From contig OX465281.1 of NCBI GenBank assembly GCA_949987705.1, positions 100,587,248 through 100,651,247 on the forward strand: a DNA stretch of 64,000 nt, written 5' to 3'. Source of the stretch: Thereva unica. Its lineage: Eukaryota; Arthropoda; Insecta; Diptera; Therevidae. Under the pieces are notes generated by a model. It was given only the letters and a program-made list of their open reading frames with translations, ran no database searches and had not been told where the DNA came from. Positions 44,800-55,400 of the stretch are shown in pieces (positions within the stretch are counted from its first letter, which is position 1; the number at the start of each line of letters is the position of its first letter). The position numbers were made by a program, and so were the translations under genes.

Positions 44800-45582
44800 A
44801 AATGACTATTAGTGGAGTCAGATAAGCATCAAATTTTAGTGAAAAAGGAATTGCTTCCATTTTTTGTTTGGAACATGTTAGTTGCATCGAAGACTATACG
44901 AAATGGACGTTTTCTACCTCTAACAACCGCCGCTATGTAAGTTATTGGCCATTATGTCAAAAATTTATCATTTTGGTCGTTCTTTCTAAATATAGATGCG
45001 TATATCTCGGCATGTGTATTTCAGAAAAAATAGAAAAAAATAGAGGCTGTTCGTCATGATATTGGTTACCAGTAGTTACAATATGAAATTTTTATCAGCA
45101 CACATAACCTCAAAAAAAATCAAAAACTGAAGAAACTTCTCAATTTTGTTTTTTAGTGATAACTTCGGATATTTTACGTTGCACGGCCATATCGATACTC
45201 GGCGTACTTGTCCAATCAATCTACGGAAATGCTCCAGACAATTGAAGGCAGGAAACAAAAAATATGAGCGTGTAGAACAATTAATTTAAGGAAAGAAATC
45301 GTGTTTTTTCCGGAATTTCAATGGCGAACCTAACCCAAAAAAATCGCGAAAGTAAAAAAAAACACGTTTTCGTTAATAAAACAAAAAGTTAAATCAGAAA
45401 GTTGTAGGTATTAAGATTATTAGCGTCATCGATTTGGCAGCTCTAGCTTCGAGTGCGAGCACATTTCATCTTCACAAATCCGCTCTAACATAGAATTGCT
45501 CTGATTCAATTTCGCTTGCTCTTCGATTGAATTTTGCTCTCTTCAAGATTTGTTTTGATTAACATTTACACATTTTTGTGTT
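44800..45582 (+). repeat. donor block copied into BEL-2 (repeat X plus part of a MITE)
   Basis: 783 bp recurs at 50016-50794 with one 4-bp gap and otherwise no difference that I could see. It contains repeat X (GACTATTAGTGGAGTCAGAT onward; an older inverted copy lies at 59505-59912), some unrelated sequence, and the left 160 bp of the ATCGAT element at 45423. Because its ends coincide with no element boundary, it behaves as a copied chunk of local DNA. Confidence 0.85.
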
Positions 45583-45994
45583 CTGAACATATTAATTCTC
45601 ATAAAAATTTACAATTTTGCTTAAATTTTTTTGGTATTTGAAATAACTGTACATATCCCGCTTCGACATCTAATGATTATTCTAAAGATAATTAACCATT
45701 AATAATTTTGTTGTGTTATTATTATATTTTTTTTTATTTATTTAATCTTCACAACATGAATAACTTTTTAAATTTGAGAGCACTTTTCAAATCTGTAGAT
45801 ATGATACAGATCTAAAAACTTGCTCTTTCTGATCTTTGGTAGAGCACTTTTGGGAAAATCGATGACAAAATCTTGATTTGCTCTTAGAGCGAGTGACAAA
45901 TCGATGACACAGCCTTGAGAGAGAGCGTCAAATCGATGATGCAATCTGCTCTAAAAGCATTTTTCGAGCAAAAACGGCAGCAAATCGATGACGC
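45423..45994. mobile_element. TIR element with AAATCGATGA motifs
   Basis: Starts GCGTCATCGATTTGGCAG and ends CAGCAAATCGATGACGC (inverted). AAATCGATGA occurs at least four more times toward the right end, and GCTCT/AGAGC motifs are frequent throughout. No target duplication is evident. The ATCGATG motif is shared with the hAT-type MITE at 20757-21462, though the termini differ. Confidence 0.55.
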
Positions 45995-46542
45995 TGTATC
46001 TCTCGCCACAAGTGAATACTGACCGACTACGCGGTCTTTTTAAAAGCTCCGTGTTGTTAGGACAATAACAAGTTGTCTACCTTACTGTACGGTATTCAAC
46101 AACAATATGTCTCGGTCATTAAAAAAATGTTTTCGCTGTAGACGGTCGTAGGGCTAAGCTTTTTATTTTTAAGCTAGTAGAAAAAATATAAACTTCTATT
46201 AAATAATAGTTTAGTGTCGAAAAAAAATTGAAGCAAAAAAAACCTAACCTGAAAATGTTGTCGCTTTTGCGGAGCCATTTTGGTATATAAAGTATAAAAA
46301 TTCAAATTTTAAATAACTGTGATTGATAGTGCAACTCTAACGCAGAAATAGGGGTTCGAAATAATGCCCTACGATATCGCGGAGTTGTACACGAACGATT
46401 TTACGAAAATTATTAATTGGAAATTATCATTGTGAATGCGAAGATTTATTTGAACTATAATAATGTTAGTAGTGTCGTGTACATTTTGATGTTTGGTAAC
46501 TCCTCCAGTTTGAACGTTTGATCGTTACTATTGAATTATAAG
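45995..46542. other. no feature seen
   Basis: AT-rich sequence without recognisable frames or repeats. Confidence 0.5.
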
Positions 46543-47507
46543 TAGGGGAGAGTCGGGTGGAGTGGGAAGTCGGGTGGAGAGGGAAGTGTTAATATTTTTC
46601 TTGTATTTGACATTATTTAAAATGGTCAACTGTTTCGTGATTTTATCGACAGTAGCAAGTTTTTCATGAGTCACACATGCAAGCAGACGCATTTTTTACT
46701 TTCTGAGCAGCAAAAGAAAAAATCAAATTTTTGAAAGTTTTGAAATTTTTTTTCAGAACTCAAATATTTCTAGTAATTTTTGACGCAGAATATAATGTAA
46801 GTATACAAAAATATTCATTCGACTTCTAAGTCTTATCGTGCAAAAGGGTTTTGTTGAAATCTTACTTTGTGTCATTGAGACCCTTTTACTTTGAAAGTGC
46901 CATCAATCGGGTGGAGTGGGAAATGTCGTGTCGGGTGAAGTGGGAAACGTTAAAATTCTATGTTCGATCGTCCTTTTTGGATTTTAATTTGTAGAAGGAA
47001 ATTTTTGAAATTTAACCCGCAGTTACTTCACCTGTAAAAACTGTGACTCAGATCTGGATGTCTCAGAATAAGAAGAATAATTTATACGATTCTTTGCTAC
47101 AATTTTTCTAATTTTTTATCAAGTTATTTTTTGTCGTTTTTCATACCTCTGATTTTGATTAAAAGTTTATCTTCATCTAAAATATTTTGCATCGGTTATC
47201 ACTGCTGTACTTATTTGAAATCGAAATAAATAAATATGGTGTTCACGATAGCATTTGGGTTTATTTTTGTCAGATATGCATCATTTCCCACTTCACCCGA
47301 CAATTTCCCGCTTCACCCGATTTGGCTTTTCTTTTTCGGATTGAAGAAAACCAACTTGAAAATGATTTTTTTAATGAATGCTTTCGACTACATGAAAGCC
47401 TACGAAGCCTCTCCACGATACACCTTTCAGATAATGACAACAAAAAAAAATTATGCATTTTATGGAGCTTTATAAAAACACTTCCGACTCCACCCGACTC
47501 TCCCCTA
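46543..47507. mobile_element. TA-flanked element with GTCGGGTGGAGTGGGAA repeats
   Basis: Element 46545-47505 (961 bp) has termini GGGGAGAGTCGGGTGGAGT and its complement, flanked by TA on both sides. The motif TCGGGTGRAGTGGGAA is repeated inside the left end (46570), at 46905-46945 (twice) and inverted at 47281-47320 (twice), giving a ladder of subterminal sites. A TA duplication is compatible with Tc1/mariner-type mobilisation. Frames at 47187-47513 derive from these repeats; no transposase is seen. Confidence 0.75.
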
Positions 47508-48077
47508 GTATAATGGAACTTTGGTATTCTCACTGACCTTCACTGCGTAATCAATATTCGTTTAAAAGTAAAATATTCAAGCTTTGTATAATTGAATCGG
47601 TAAGATCTTAAAAGTAAAAGCATGAAGACTGACAATTAAAAGAAAATCGTGTCAATCCTTTATTTTAATTAATAAAATCTAACACATCCCTTCTAATAGT
47701 CTGTGAACGATTGCGCGCGAGTCTAAGGGATTCACCTTGAAGACTAGTTATAATGCTCTTCGGCCATGATAGAAAGTTTGTCATTATCTTCTGTTGTAAC
47801 GTACAAACCTCGCAGGCTTGTCACCCCATCAAGACAACACACACAACTGATAGTTGATGTTTTTTATCATATTCATAAACGATTCCAGGGTATGTGTTAC
47901 CCTGAGATTTATGAGTCGTATTGCACAAGCGCCTAACATTTATCGTTTTGTTGCTCTTAAGCAGAATAGTTGCTGCTCTTCTTTCTATCGGTACAGTAGT
48001 TTTGCTAATTAGCTAAATAGCAGTTGTTCAGCGACTTTTTTCTTTATTTTTTGGCCAATCTTTAGTGAGTTTGAATC
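47508..48077. other. no feature seen
   Basis: Flank of BEL-2 with no recognised element. Confidence 0.5.
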
Positions 48078-48082
48078 ATAGT

Positions 48083-48362
48083 TGTAAGCGACACTTAGAA
48101 AATAAATAGAATTAAAATTTGTATTACTTAAACGGAGACATCCAAGTATGCACAAAACTTGACTAAAACAAACAAAGTACACTTGACAAGGACTTTGGAA
48201 AACGACGTGGAACAGGACGGACTAAAAAGTAAGGATTTAATTTTGTATTGTTAGTTGTTTGGAATTATTTTAATTTGGAATATTTATTAGAATTTATAGC
48301 ATATCAAGAAAGGAAATAAATATCCTGAACCAATAGCTGAAGTTTTGAATACGTCTTCCACA
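48083..48362 (+). repeat. BEL-2 5' LTR
   Basis: 280 bp, TGTAAGCGACAC...CGTCTTCCACA, preceded by target duplication ATAGT (48078-48082). An AATAAA-containing stretch near its 3' part could serve polyadenylation. No standard tRNA primer site is obvious after 48362. Confidence 0.95.
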
Positions 48363-48466
48363 AAACTATAAATTTTTTTATTGAGGACTACAAATCCTGT
48401 CATAGAAGAAAAACAAAAGAAATTGCTCTTTCCGTATTATTTTAGCTATAATAAGATATTCAAATC

Positions 48467-48742
48467 ATGCCGCAACAAAACGGATGTAACCATGAAAGAT
48501 GCAAAAAGCCGAAAAAGGACGATATGGTACAATGTGACTCATGTAAAGAGTGGTACCATTTTGTATGTGTAGGAGTAACCAAAGAGATAGAAAATATAGC
48601 ATGGAGTTGTGAGAATTGTTCGCATAAAGAAGACAACAGATCTCAAACCGAACAAAGCAAGTCAAATATATCTACAAAATATACTATCGCACAATTAGAA
48701 ATCCAAAAGCTTGAAGAAGAAAAAAAGCTATGGAAAAAATAG
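48467..48742 (+). CDS. PHD-finger leader protein of BEL-2 (Gag N-terminus)
   Basis: A 91-codon frame with a complete C4HC3 PHD finger: C7-x4-C12-x10-C23-x2-C26-x4-H31-x2-C34-x13-C48-x2-C51, with the aromatic residues W29/Y30 before H31 and W46 before C48. A charged coiled-coil-like tail (IAQLEIQKLEEEKKLWKK) runs on in the same helix register as the start of the gag ORF. PHD fingers read histone H3 tails; in a retroelement Gag, chromatin targeting or nuclear transport is an inference. The frame overlaps gag by 13 bases and contains the slip heptamer A-AAA-AAG (48721-48727). Either programmed -1 slippage or a 1-base indel separates it from gag. Confidence 0.85.
   Translation: MPQQNGCNHERCKKPKKDDMVQCDSCKEWYHFVCVGVTKEIENIAWSCENCSHKEDNRSQTEQSKSNISTKYTIAQLEIQKLEEEKKLWKK
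48721..48727 (+). promoter_or_regulatory. candidate -1 frameshift site A AAA AAG
   Basis: In the phase of the PHD ORF the heptamer reads A-AAA-AAG, the classical X-XXY-YYZ form. A -1 slip enters the gag phase at 48727 and reaches its ATG at 48730 in frame. I see no strong downstream hairpin or pseudoknot, so a mutated poly-A run is an equal alternative. Confidence 0.4.
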
Positions 48743-50028
48743 CCAAAGAGTATATAGAAAAAAAATACGAACTCTTATCTCAGGCTACTGACAGATCAAA
48801 AGCAAGAACTTTAGACGAACAGATAAGGGACATAAACGTCCAAGACTGGGTAAATAATATAAATGCGAATGTCACCAAAGAAAATGATATTGAAGTAATA
48901 GGTGCTGGTGCTTTAGCCGCTAGGCAAATTATTTCAAAAGAACTACCAATTTTCCACGGTAGCGCGGAAGAATGGCCTCTGTTCATAGCGCAATTTGAGG
49001 AAACGACGAAATTATGCAAATACAGCAATGCCGAAAATCTTATAAGATTGCAAAAATGTCTCAAAGGTAAGGCATTAGAAGCAGTACGCTATCAGTTGCT
49101 GCAACCGGTGAACGTGCCATATATTTTGGGCGTTTTAAAAACATTATTCGGGAAACCTGAATTGATTATAAATAATTTGATAAAAAAAATAAGAAGTGAT
49201 CCGCCCCCAAAATTAGAAAAAATTGATACCCTAATGACCTTCGCGTTGAGTGTAAAGAATCTTTGTGCCACTATGGAAGCAACAGCATTGGAGTTTCATC
49301 TGAATAATCCCATTTTACTTCAAGAATTAACAAATAAATTGCCTTCGCATCTCAAACTTAATTGGGCATTACATAAAGCAAAACTAGGTATCGCGAACAT
49401 ATCCACTTTTGCCTCATGGATATATAATATAGCCATGGCAGCATATGATGTTAGTAGTCCATCTGCCGAGGATAAAGAACATCATAAGCCAAAAGAAAAG
49501 GCACAGATACACACACATATGGGTAGCGAAGACAGGTCCAAAATGTTACAATATAGTTGTCGCTTGTGTAAGCAAGATTGTAGTAACATATCGAAATGTC
49601 CAAAGTTTATAAACATGGAGAGAAACTCAAGGTGGAATGTAATTAAAGAATTCAACTTATGCCGCTTATATTTGGGAGGCCATAGAGGTAAGTGCAGATC
49701 TAATATTAAATGCACAAAGAATGGATGCGTATATAACCACCATCCAATGTTACACAAAGATGAAGGTGTAAAAAGTATTGACGAAGCATTGGTAAGTACA
49801 CATGGAGAAATTAATAAAAAGATCCTATTCAGGATATTACCAGTGACCATATATAATGGATCAATAATAGTGAATACATTTGTATTTGTAGACGAAGGTT
49901 CATCCGTTACACTGATACAAGAAGACCTCGCCAACAAATTAAACTTGAAAGGACCAACCTCTCCACTCTGCTTGACATGGACATCCGACACTCAGAGAAT
50001 AGAAGAAAATTCAAGAAATGACTATTAG
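48730..50028 (+). CDS. gag: BEL-2 Gag and protease start (copy A), cut short
   Basis: 432 codons from ATG 48730. A coiled-coil start; the Gag core ELPIFHGSAEEWPLFIAQFE and LQKCLKGKALEAVRYQL (DUF1759 type, about residues 75-130); nucleocapsid zinc motifs CRLCKQDCSNISKCP and CRLYLGGHRGKC, where the second position is Tyr instead of the Cys kept in copy B; then the retropepsin-like core FVDEGSSVTLI. At 50016 the frame runs into the copied upstream block and stops after NDY. The C-to-Tyr change probably weakens RNA binding of this copy. Confidence 0.9.
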   Translation: MEKIAKEYIEKKYELLSQATDRSKARTLDEQIRDINVQDWVNNINANVTKENDIEVIGAGALAARQIISKELPIFHGSAEEWPLFIAQFEETTKLCKYSNAENLIRLQKCLKGKALEAVRYQLLQPVNVPYILGVLKTLFGKPELIINNLIKKIRSDPPPKLEKIDTLMTFALSVKNLCATMEATALEFHLNNPILLQELTNKLPSHLKLNWALHKAKLGIANISTFASWIYNIAMAAYDVSSPSAEDKEHHKPKEKAQIHTHMGSEDRSKMLQYSCRLCKQDCSNISKCPKFINMERNSRWNVIKEFNLCRLYLGGHRGKCRSNIKCTKNGCVYNHHPMLHKDEGVKSIDEALVSTHGEINKKILFRILPVTIYNGSIIVNTFVFVDEGSSVTLIQEDLANKLNLKGPTSPLCLTWTSDTQRIEENSRNDY

Positions 50029-50794
50029 TGGAGTCAGATAAGCATCAAATTTTAGTGAAAAAGGAATTGCTTCCATTTTTTGTTTGGAACATGTTAGTTG
50101 CATCGAAGACTATACGAAATGGACGTTTTCTACCTCTAACAACCGCCGCTATGTAAGTTATTGGCCATTATGTCAAAAATTTATCATTTTGGTCGTTCTT
50201 TCTAAATATAGATGCGTATATCTCGGCATGTGTATTTCAGAAAAAATAGAAAAAAATAGAGGCTGTTCGTCATGATATTGGTTACCAGTAGTTACAATAT
50301 GAAATTTTTATCAGCACACATAACCTCAAAAAAAATCAAAAACTGAAGAAACTTCTCAATTTTGTTTTTTAGTGATAACTTCGGATATTTTACGTTGGCC
50401 ATATCGATACTCGGCGTACTTGTCCAATCAATCTACGGAAATGCTCCAGACAATTGAAGGCAGGAAACAAAAAATATGAGCGTGTAGAACAATTAATTTA
50501 AGGAAAGAAATCGTGTTTTTTCCGGAATTTCAATGGCGAACCTAACCCAAAAAAATCGCGAAAGTAAAAAAAAACACGTTTTCGTTAATAAAACAAAAAG
50601 TTAAATCAGAAAGTTGTAGGTATTAAGATTATTAGCGTCATCGATTTGGCAGCTCTAGCTTCGAGTGCGAGCACATTTCATCTTCACAAATCCGCTCTAA
50701 CATAGAATTGCTCTGATTCAATTTCGCTTGCTCTTCGATTGAATTTTGCTCTCTTCAAGATTTGTTTTGATTAACATTTACACATTTTTGTGTT
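50016..50794 (+). repeat. templated insert: copy of 44800-45582
   Basis: 779 bp, same orientation as the donor 5.2 kb upstream. It differs visibly only by loss of 4 bp near 50394. The left junction shares AA and the right junction shares T with the flanking BEL-2 sequence. After it, BEL-2 resumes at the equivalent of 49096, so 922 bp of gag is repeated. It replaces no BEL-2 sequence. Confidence 0.9.
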
Positions 50795-50932
50795 TGCTGC
50801 AACCGGTGAACGTGCCATATATTTTGGGCGTTTTAAAAACATTATTCGGGAAACCTGAATTGATTATAAATAATTTGATAAAAAAAAATAAGAAGTGATC
50901 CGCCCCCAAAATTAGAAAAAATTGATACCCTA

Positions 50933-52342
50933 ATGACCTTCGCGTTGAGTGTAAAGAATCTTTGTGCCACTATGGAAGCAACAGCATTGGAGTTTCATCT
51001 GAATAATCCCATTTTACTTCAAGAATTAACAAATAAATTGCCTTCGCATCTCAAACTTAATTGGGCATTACATAAAGCAAAACTAGGTATCGCGAACATA
51101 TCCACTTTTGCCTCATGGATATATAATATAGCCATGGCAGCATATGATGTTAGTAGTCCATCTGCCGAGGATAAAGAACATCATAAGCCAAAAGAAAAGG
51201 CACAGATACACACACATATGGGTAGCGAAGACAGGTCCAAAATGTTACAATATAGTTGTCGCTTGTGTAAGCAAGATTGTAGTAACATATCGAAATGTCC
51301 AAAGTTTATAAACATGGAGAGAAACTCAAGGTGGAATGTAATTAAAGAATTCAACTTATGCCGCTTATGTTTGGGAGGCCATAGAGGTAAGTGCAGATCT
51401 AATATTAAATGCACAAAGAATGGATGCGTATATATGTTATTCAATATATTTATCTCAGACCTGTCGGATACACTGGAAAATATTCCGCATCTCTTCTATG
51501 CCGACGACCTCAAAATTTATAATGTCATAAGGTCCCCGATCGATGTTACTTTCTTTCAAACAAAGCTAAACGCGTTGCAAGACTGGTGTACTACCAATAA
51601 ATTAGAACTAAACATCAGCAAATGTCATGTTATTACCTTCTCCCGCAAAAGAATCACCCAGCTACAGGAATATTATCTCAACGACAAGGCATTAGACCGT
51701 GTCGATCAAGTTGTAGATCTAGGTATTGTTCTAGACAATAAATTAAATTTCAACTTGCACTACGATAATATTGCTGCGAGAGCCAACAAGCTTCTGGGCT
51801 TTATAAAGAGAAGAGCCCGAGAATTCAATAACGTTCGGGTCACAAAAACTCTTTTCTGTTCGCTCGTCCGCCCTATCTTGGAATATGCGTGCCCGATCTG
51901 GGACCCTATATTCCAGGTAAGCAGCAGTAGGTTGGAATCAATACAGAAAAAATTTCTCCTCTTCGCTCTGAGAAACCTACACGACCCGCGCGACTTTTCC
52001 AACTTACCGCCCTACACAGACAGACTCAAGAAGTTAGAACTCATGCTGCTGTCACATCGGAGGAAAGTGCTTATCTCGTGCTTAACTTTGGACGTCCTAA
52101 ACGATAACGTTAAGGTGCAGTTCCTGTCCGATAGAATCGAGTTCAATACCGAAGTTCGTCACAATAGGCATACCAAAATGCTTAAAGAATACCCTCATCG
52201 GACCGAATATGCAAAGAACGAACCCGTCAACAGATGTTGTATGACTTTTAACAGCCATAGTGCTTGCTTCTCACCCCACATTAAAAAAACATCCTTTAAA
52301 CAAAAAATTATATCCCTTCTAACATCACAATTACTACCATAA
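50933..52342 (+). pseudogene. chimeric frame: BEL-2 gag (copy B) fused to Jockey-type RT
   Basis: A 469-codon frame opens in copy B of gag, after an extra A in the A-run near 50885 breaks the upstream phase. It includes both zinc motifs (CRLCLGGHRGKC intact) and at about residue 168 passes in frame into a truncated non-LTR RT: FYADDLKIYNVI (catalytic box), NKLELNISKCHVITFSR, LGIVLDNKLNFNLHY, FCSLVRPILEYACPIWDP and a C-terminus ending SLLTSQLLP. The fusion is accidental. A translated product would have zinc knuckles joined to an RT thumb, without motifs A and B. Confidence 0.85.
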
Positions 52343-52473
52343 ATAAGCATAGACTTAAGCTATTATTATTATATAGCATAGACTTAAGTATTTTTACCTT
52401 AGTCATAAATGCTTTGTATAACTCTGTAGTAGGTTTAAGTATGCCTTGTTTGGCAAATAAATAAATAAATATA
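51430..52473 (+). mobile_element. 5'-truncated Jockey/CR1-type insertion in gag copy B
   Basis: Element 51435-52468 (1034 bp) starts inside RT just before the YADD box and ends with a 3' UTR and an (AAAT)n tail. ATATA occurs on both sides and only once in copy A, so the duplication is 5 bp. It is absent from copy A, so it arrived after the gag duplication or came from a different allele. Confidence 0.85.
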
Positions 52474-52484
52474 ACCACCATCCA

Positions 52485-55400
52485 ATGTTACACAAAGATG
52501 AAGGTGTAAAAAGTATTGACGAAGCATTGGTAAGTACACATGGAGAAATTAATAAAAAGATCCTATTCAGGATATTACCAGTGACCATATATAATGGATC
52601 AATAATAGTGAATACATTTGCATTTGTAGACGAAGGTTCATCCGTTACACTGATACAAGAAGACCTCGCCAACAAATTAAACTTGAAAGGACCAACCTCT
52701 CCACTCTGCTTGACATGGACATCCGACACTCAGAGAATAGAAGAAAATTCAAGAAGAGTATCCTTTAAAATATCTGGGGGAGAATTATCACGCCATTTTA
52801 ATGTTACTAATGTAAGGACAGTAACGCAATTGGATTTACCAAATCAGACATTATCAGAGGACTTAAAGAATAAATACCTTCATTTGAAAAATCTTCCTTT
52901 GCCAACGTATCTAAATATAAAGCCAACTTTGTTGATTGGACTTGATAACTGGAAAATAGGTGTGCCTTTAAAGGTAAAAGAGGGTGGGATGGATGAACCG
53001 ATAGCTGTCAAATCAAGACTCGGGTGGTCAGTGTATGGACCATATGATCACGATGTACCTGAAAGTCAGTCTCAGAACTTCCAAGGGTTACATCTCTGCC
53101 AATGTGAACAACTAGACATGACTATGCACCAAGAGATGAAGAACTATTTTAAACTGGACAGCATTGGGATTGTGCGTTCAGAGAAAGCACTAGAATCTAA
53201 AGAAATCCAAAGAGCCAATGAAATACTTCAGTGTACTACCTGCAGAAAAGACAATAGATATGAGGTTGGACTACTGTGGAAGGTACCAAACCTGTCACTA
53301 CCAGACAACTACGACACTGCTCGAAAACGTTTGGAATGCCTAGAGAGGAGATTAAAAAGGGAACCAAAATTAAAGGAAAACATGGATAATCAAATGAAGC
53401 AGTACACTGAGAAGGGTTATATACGTAAATTATCGGCGAGCGAAATAGCAGCAAATCATAGTAGAAAGTGGTACCTTCCGATATTTCCAGTAATAAATAT
53501 TAAAAAACCAGGAAAGGTAAGAATAGTATGGGATGCGGCCGCCACCTTCCAAGGTATATCCTTAAACTCATGCTTGTTGAAAGGTCCAGATGAATTGTCC
53601 TCTCTTTGGGAAATACTTCTAAGGTTTAGAGAAAAGGAAATCGCAGTAAGTGGTGACATCAGGGAGATGTTCCATCAAATTCTCGTAAGAGAAGAAGACA
53701 GACAATCACAAAGATTTTTATGGCGTGAAGATGATAAAAAAGATCCAGATGTTTATATCATGAACGTTCTTACGTTTGGAGCTAGCTGTTCACCTAGTAT
53801 TGCCCAGCACATAAAAAATGTAAACGCGGACCAATTTTCCAATACGTATCCCCGGGCTACACAAGCTATAAAAGAAAATCACTATGTGGATGACTGGTTA
53901 CAGTCAGTCGATACAGAAGAAGAAGCGATGCAACTAGTAAGGGAAGTAAAATATGTTCATACCCAAGCAGGATTCGAAATGAGAAATTGGATCTCCAATT
54001 CTAAAAAGGTCAAAGAGCTGAATATTGAAAAGAAACCCGGAAATAAAACATTCGACAAAGATTCCGTTATGGAAAAAGTGTTGGGAATGTGGTGGTGTAC
54101 CTCCGCGGATACATTAACATTTTCACTTAAGTACCAGGAAAATAACGAAGAGATTTTGCGAGGTAAAAAGATTCCGACAAAACGAGAAATGCTTAAGATA
54201 CTCATGTCCATATTTGACCCCCTGGGATTGCTAGCTAACTATATGATTAATTTGAAAATACTTGTGCAAGAAGTTTGGAGGACAGGAATAGATTGGGATG
54301 ATGAGCTTCCAAACGAATTAGTTGAAAAGTGGCAGTCATGGAGAAGTGAACTTCCGTTAGTAGAAAATATTAGTATAGCCCGGCAATATTTCAATCACGA
54401 AGGAAAAGATAAAATATATGATGAAGCAGAATTACATACATTCGTTGATGCCAGTGAACAAGCATTTTCCGCTGTAGCATATGTAAGAATAAGATTACAA
54501 GAAAAATTCAAATGCGCATTAATTGCTACAAAAACACGAGTAGCACCACTGAAATACGTTTCAATTCCTCGATTAGAGTTAGAAGCTGCTGTGTTGGGAT
54601 CCAGATTGAGTAGAAGCATCATGAAGGCCCATACAATTAGATTTAATAAGCGTTACTTTTGGACTGATTCAAAAACGGTTCTGAGTTGGTTGAAGTCAGA
54701 TCATCGGAAATATAAACAGTTTGTTGGTTTCAGAGTAGGAGAAATTTTAGAAGACTCCGATTTGAGTGAGTGGAACTGGGTACCAACAGCATTGAACGTG
54801 GCAGATGAAGCTTCCAAGTGGCAAAAAACATCAGCATTCAATAGTAGTAGATGGTTTGATGGACCTCCGTTTTTGCTACAATCAGAAGAATATTGGCCTA
54901 CAATCAAAATTTCTGAAACAGTTGAAGAAATTAGAACGCACTCTATTAATCATGTGCGAATAAATGAAAACTTAATCGATATCAGACGATTCTCGAGTTG
55001 GACAAAATTAAGAAAAGCGGTCGCATTTGTTTTCAGATTTATACACAACATGCTGGTAAAGACGAAAGGAACGAGATTCAAATCAGGGCCCCTTCAAACT
55101 GGCGAACTCTCAACAGCTGAAAACAGACTTTATTATTTGGCTCAACAAGAACTCTACCCCGAAGAATCGAATATCTTAAAATATAATAAAGGGAAAGCAA
55201 TAAAGGAATTGAAAAAATTACCTAAACGCAGCCTTATCTATAAATTGACTCCATACATGGACGAAAACAACATAATTCGAGCACATTTACGCATAGATTC
55301 TGCAGTCGAAACGAAGGAGACTACAAGAAGACCCATTATATTGGGGAGAAATCATTATATCACCTACCTAATCATGTGTCACTATCATCAAAGATACCAT

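Noticed and set aside
44868..45059. 63-codon frame repeated identically at 50084-50275 as a small conserved gene
   Set aside because: The second copy is part of the 779-bp copied block, and the older copy at 59.5 kb does not keep the frame well. Identity reflects recent copying, not selection.
47187..47513. 108-codon frame as a gene
   Set aside because: It is built from inverted copies of the TCGGGTGGAGTGGGAA motif and crosses the right end of the TIR element.
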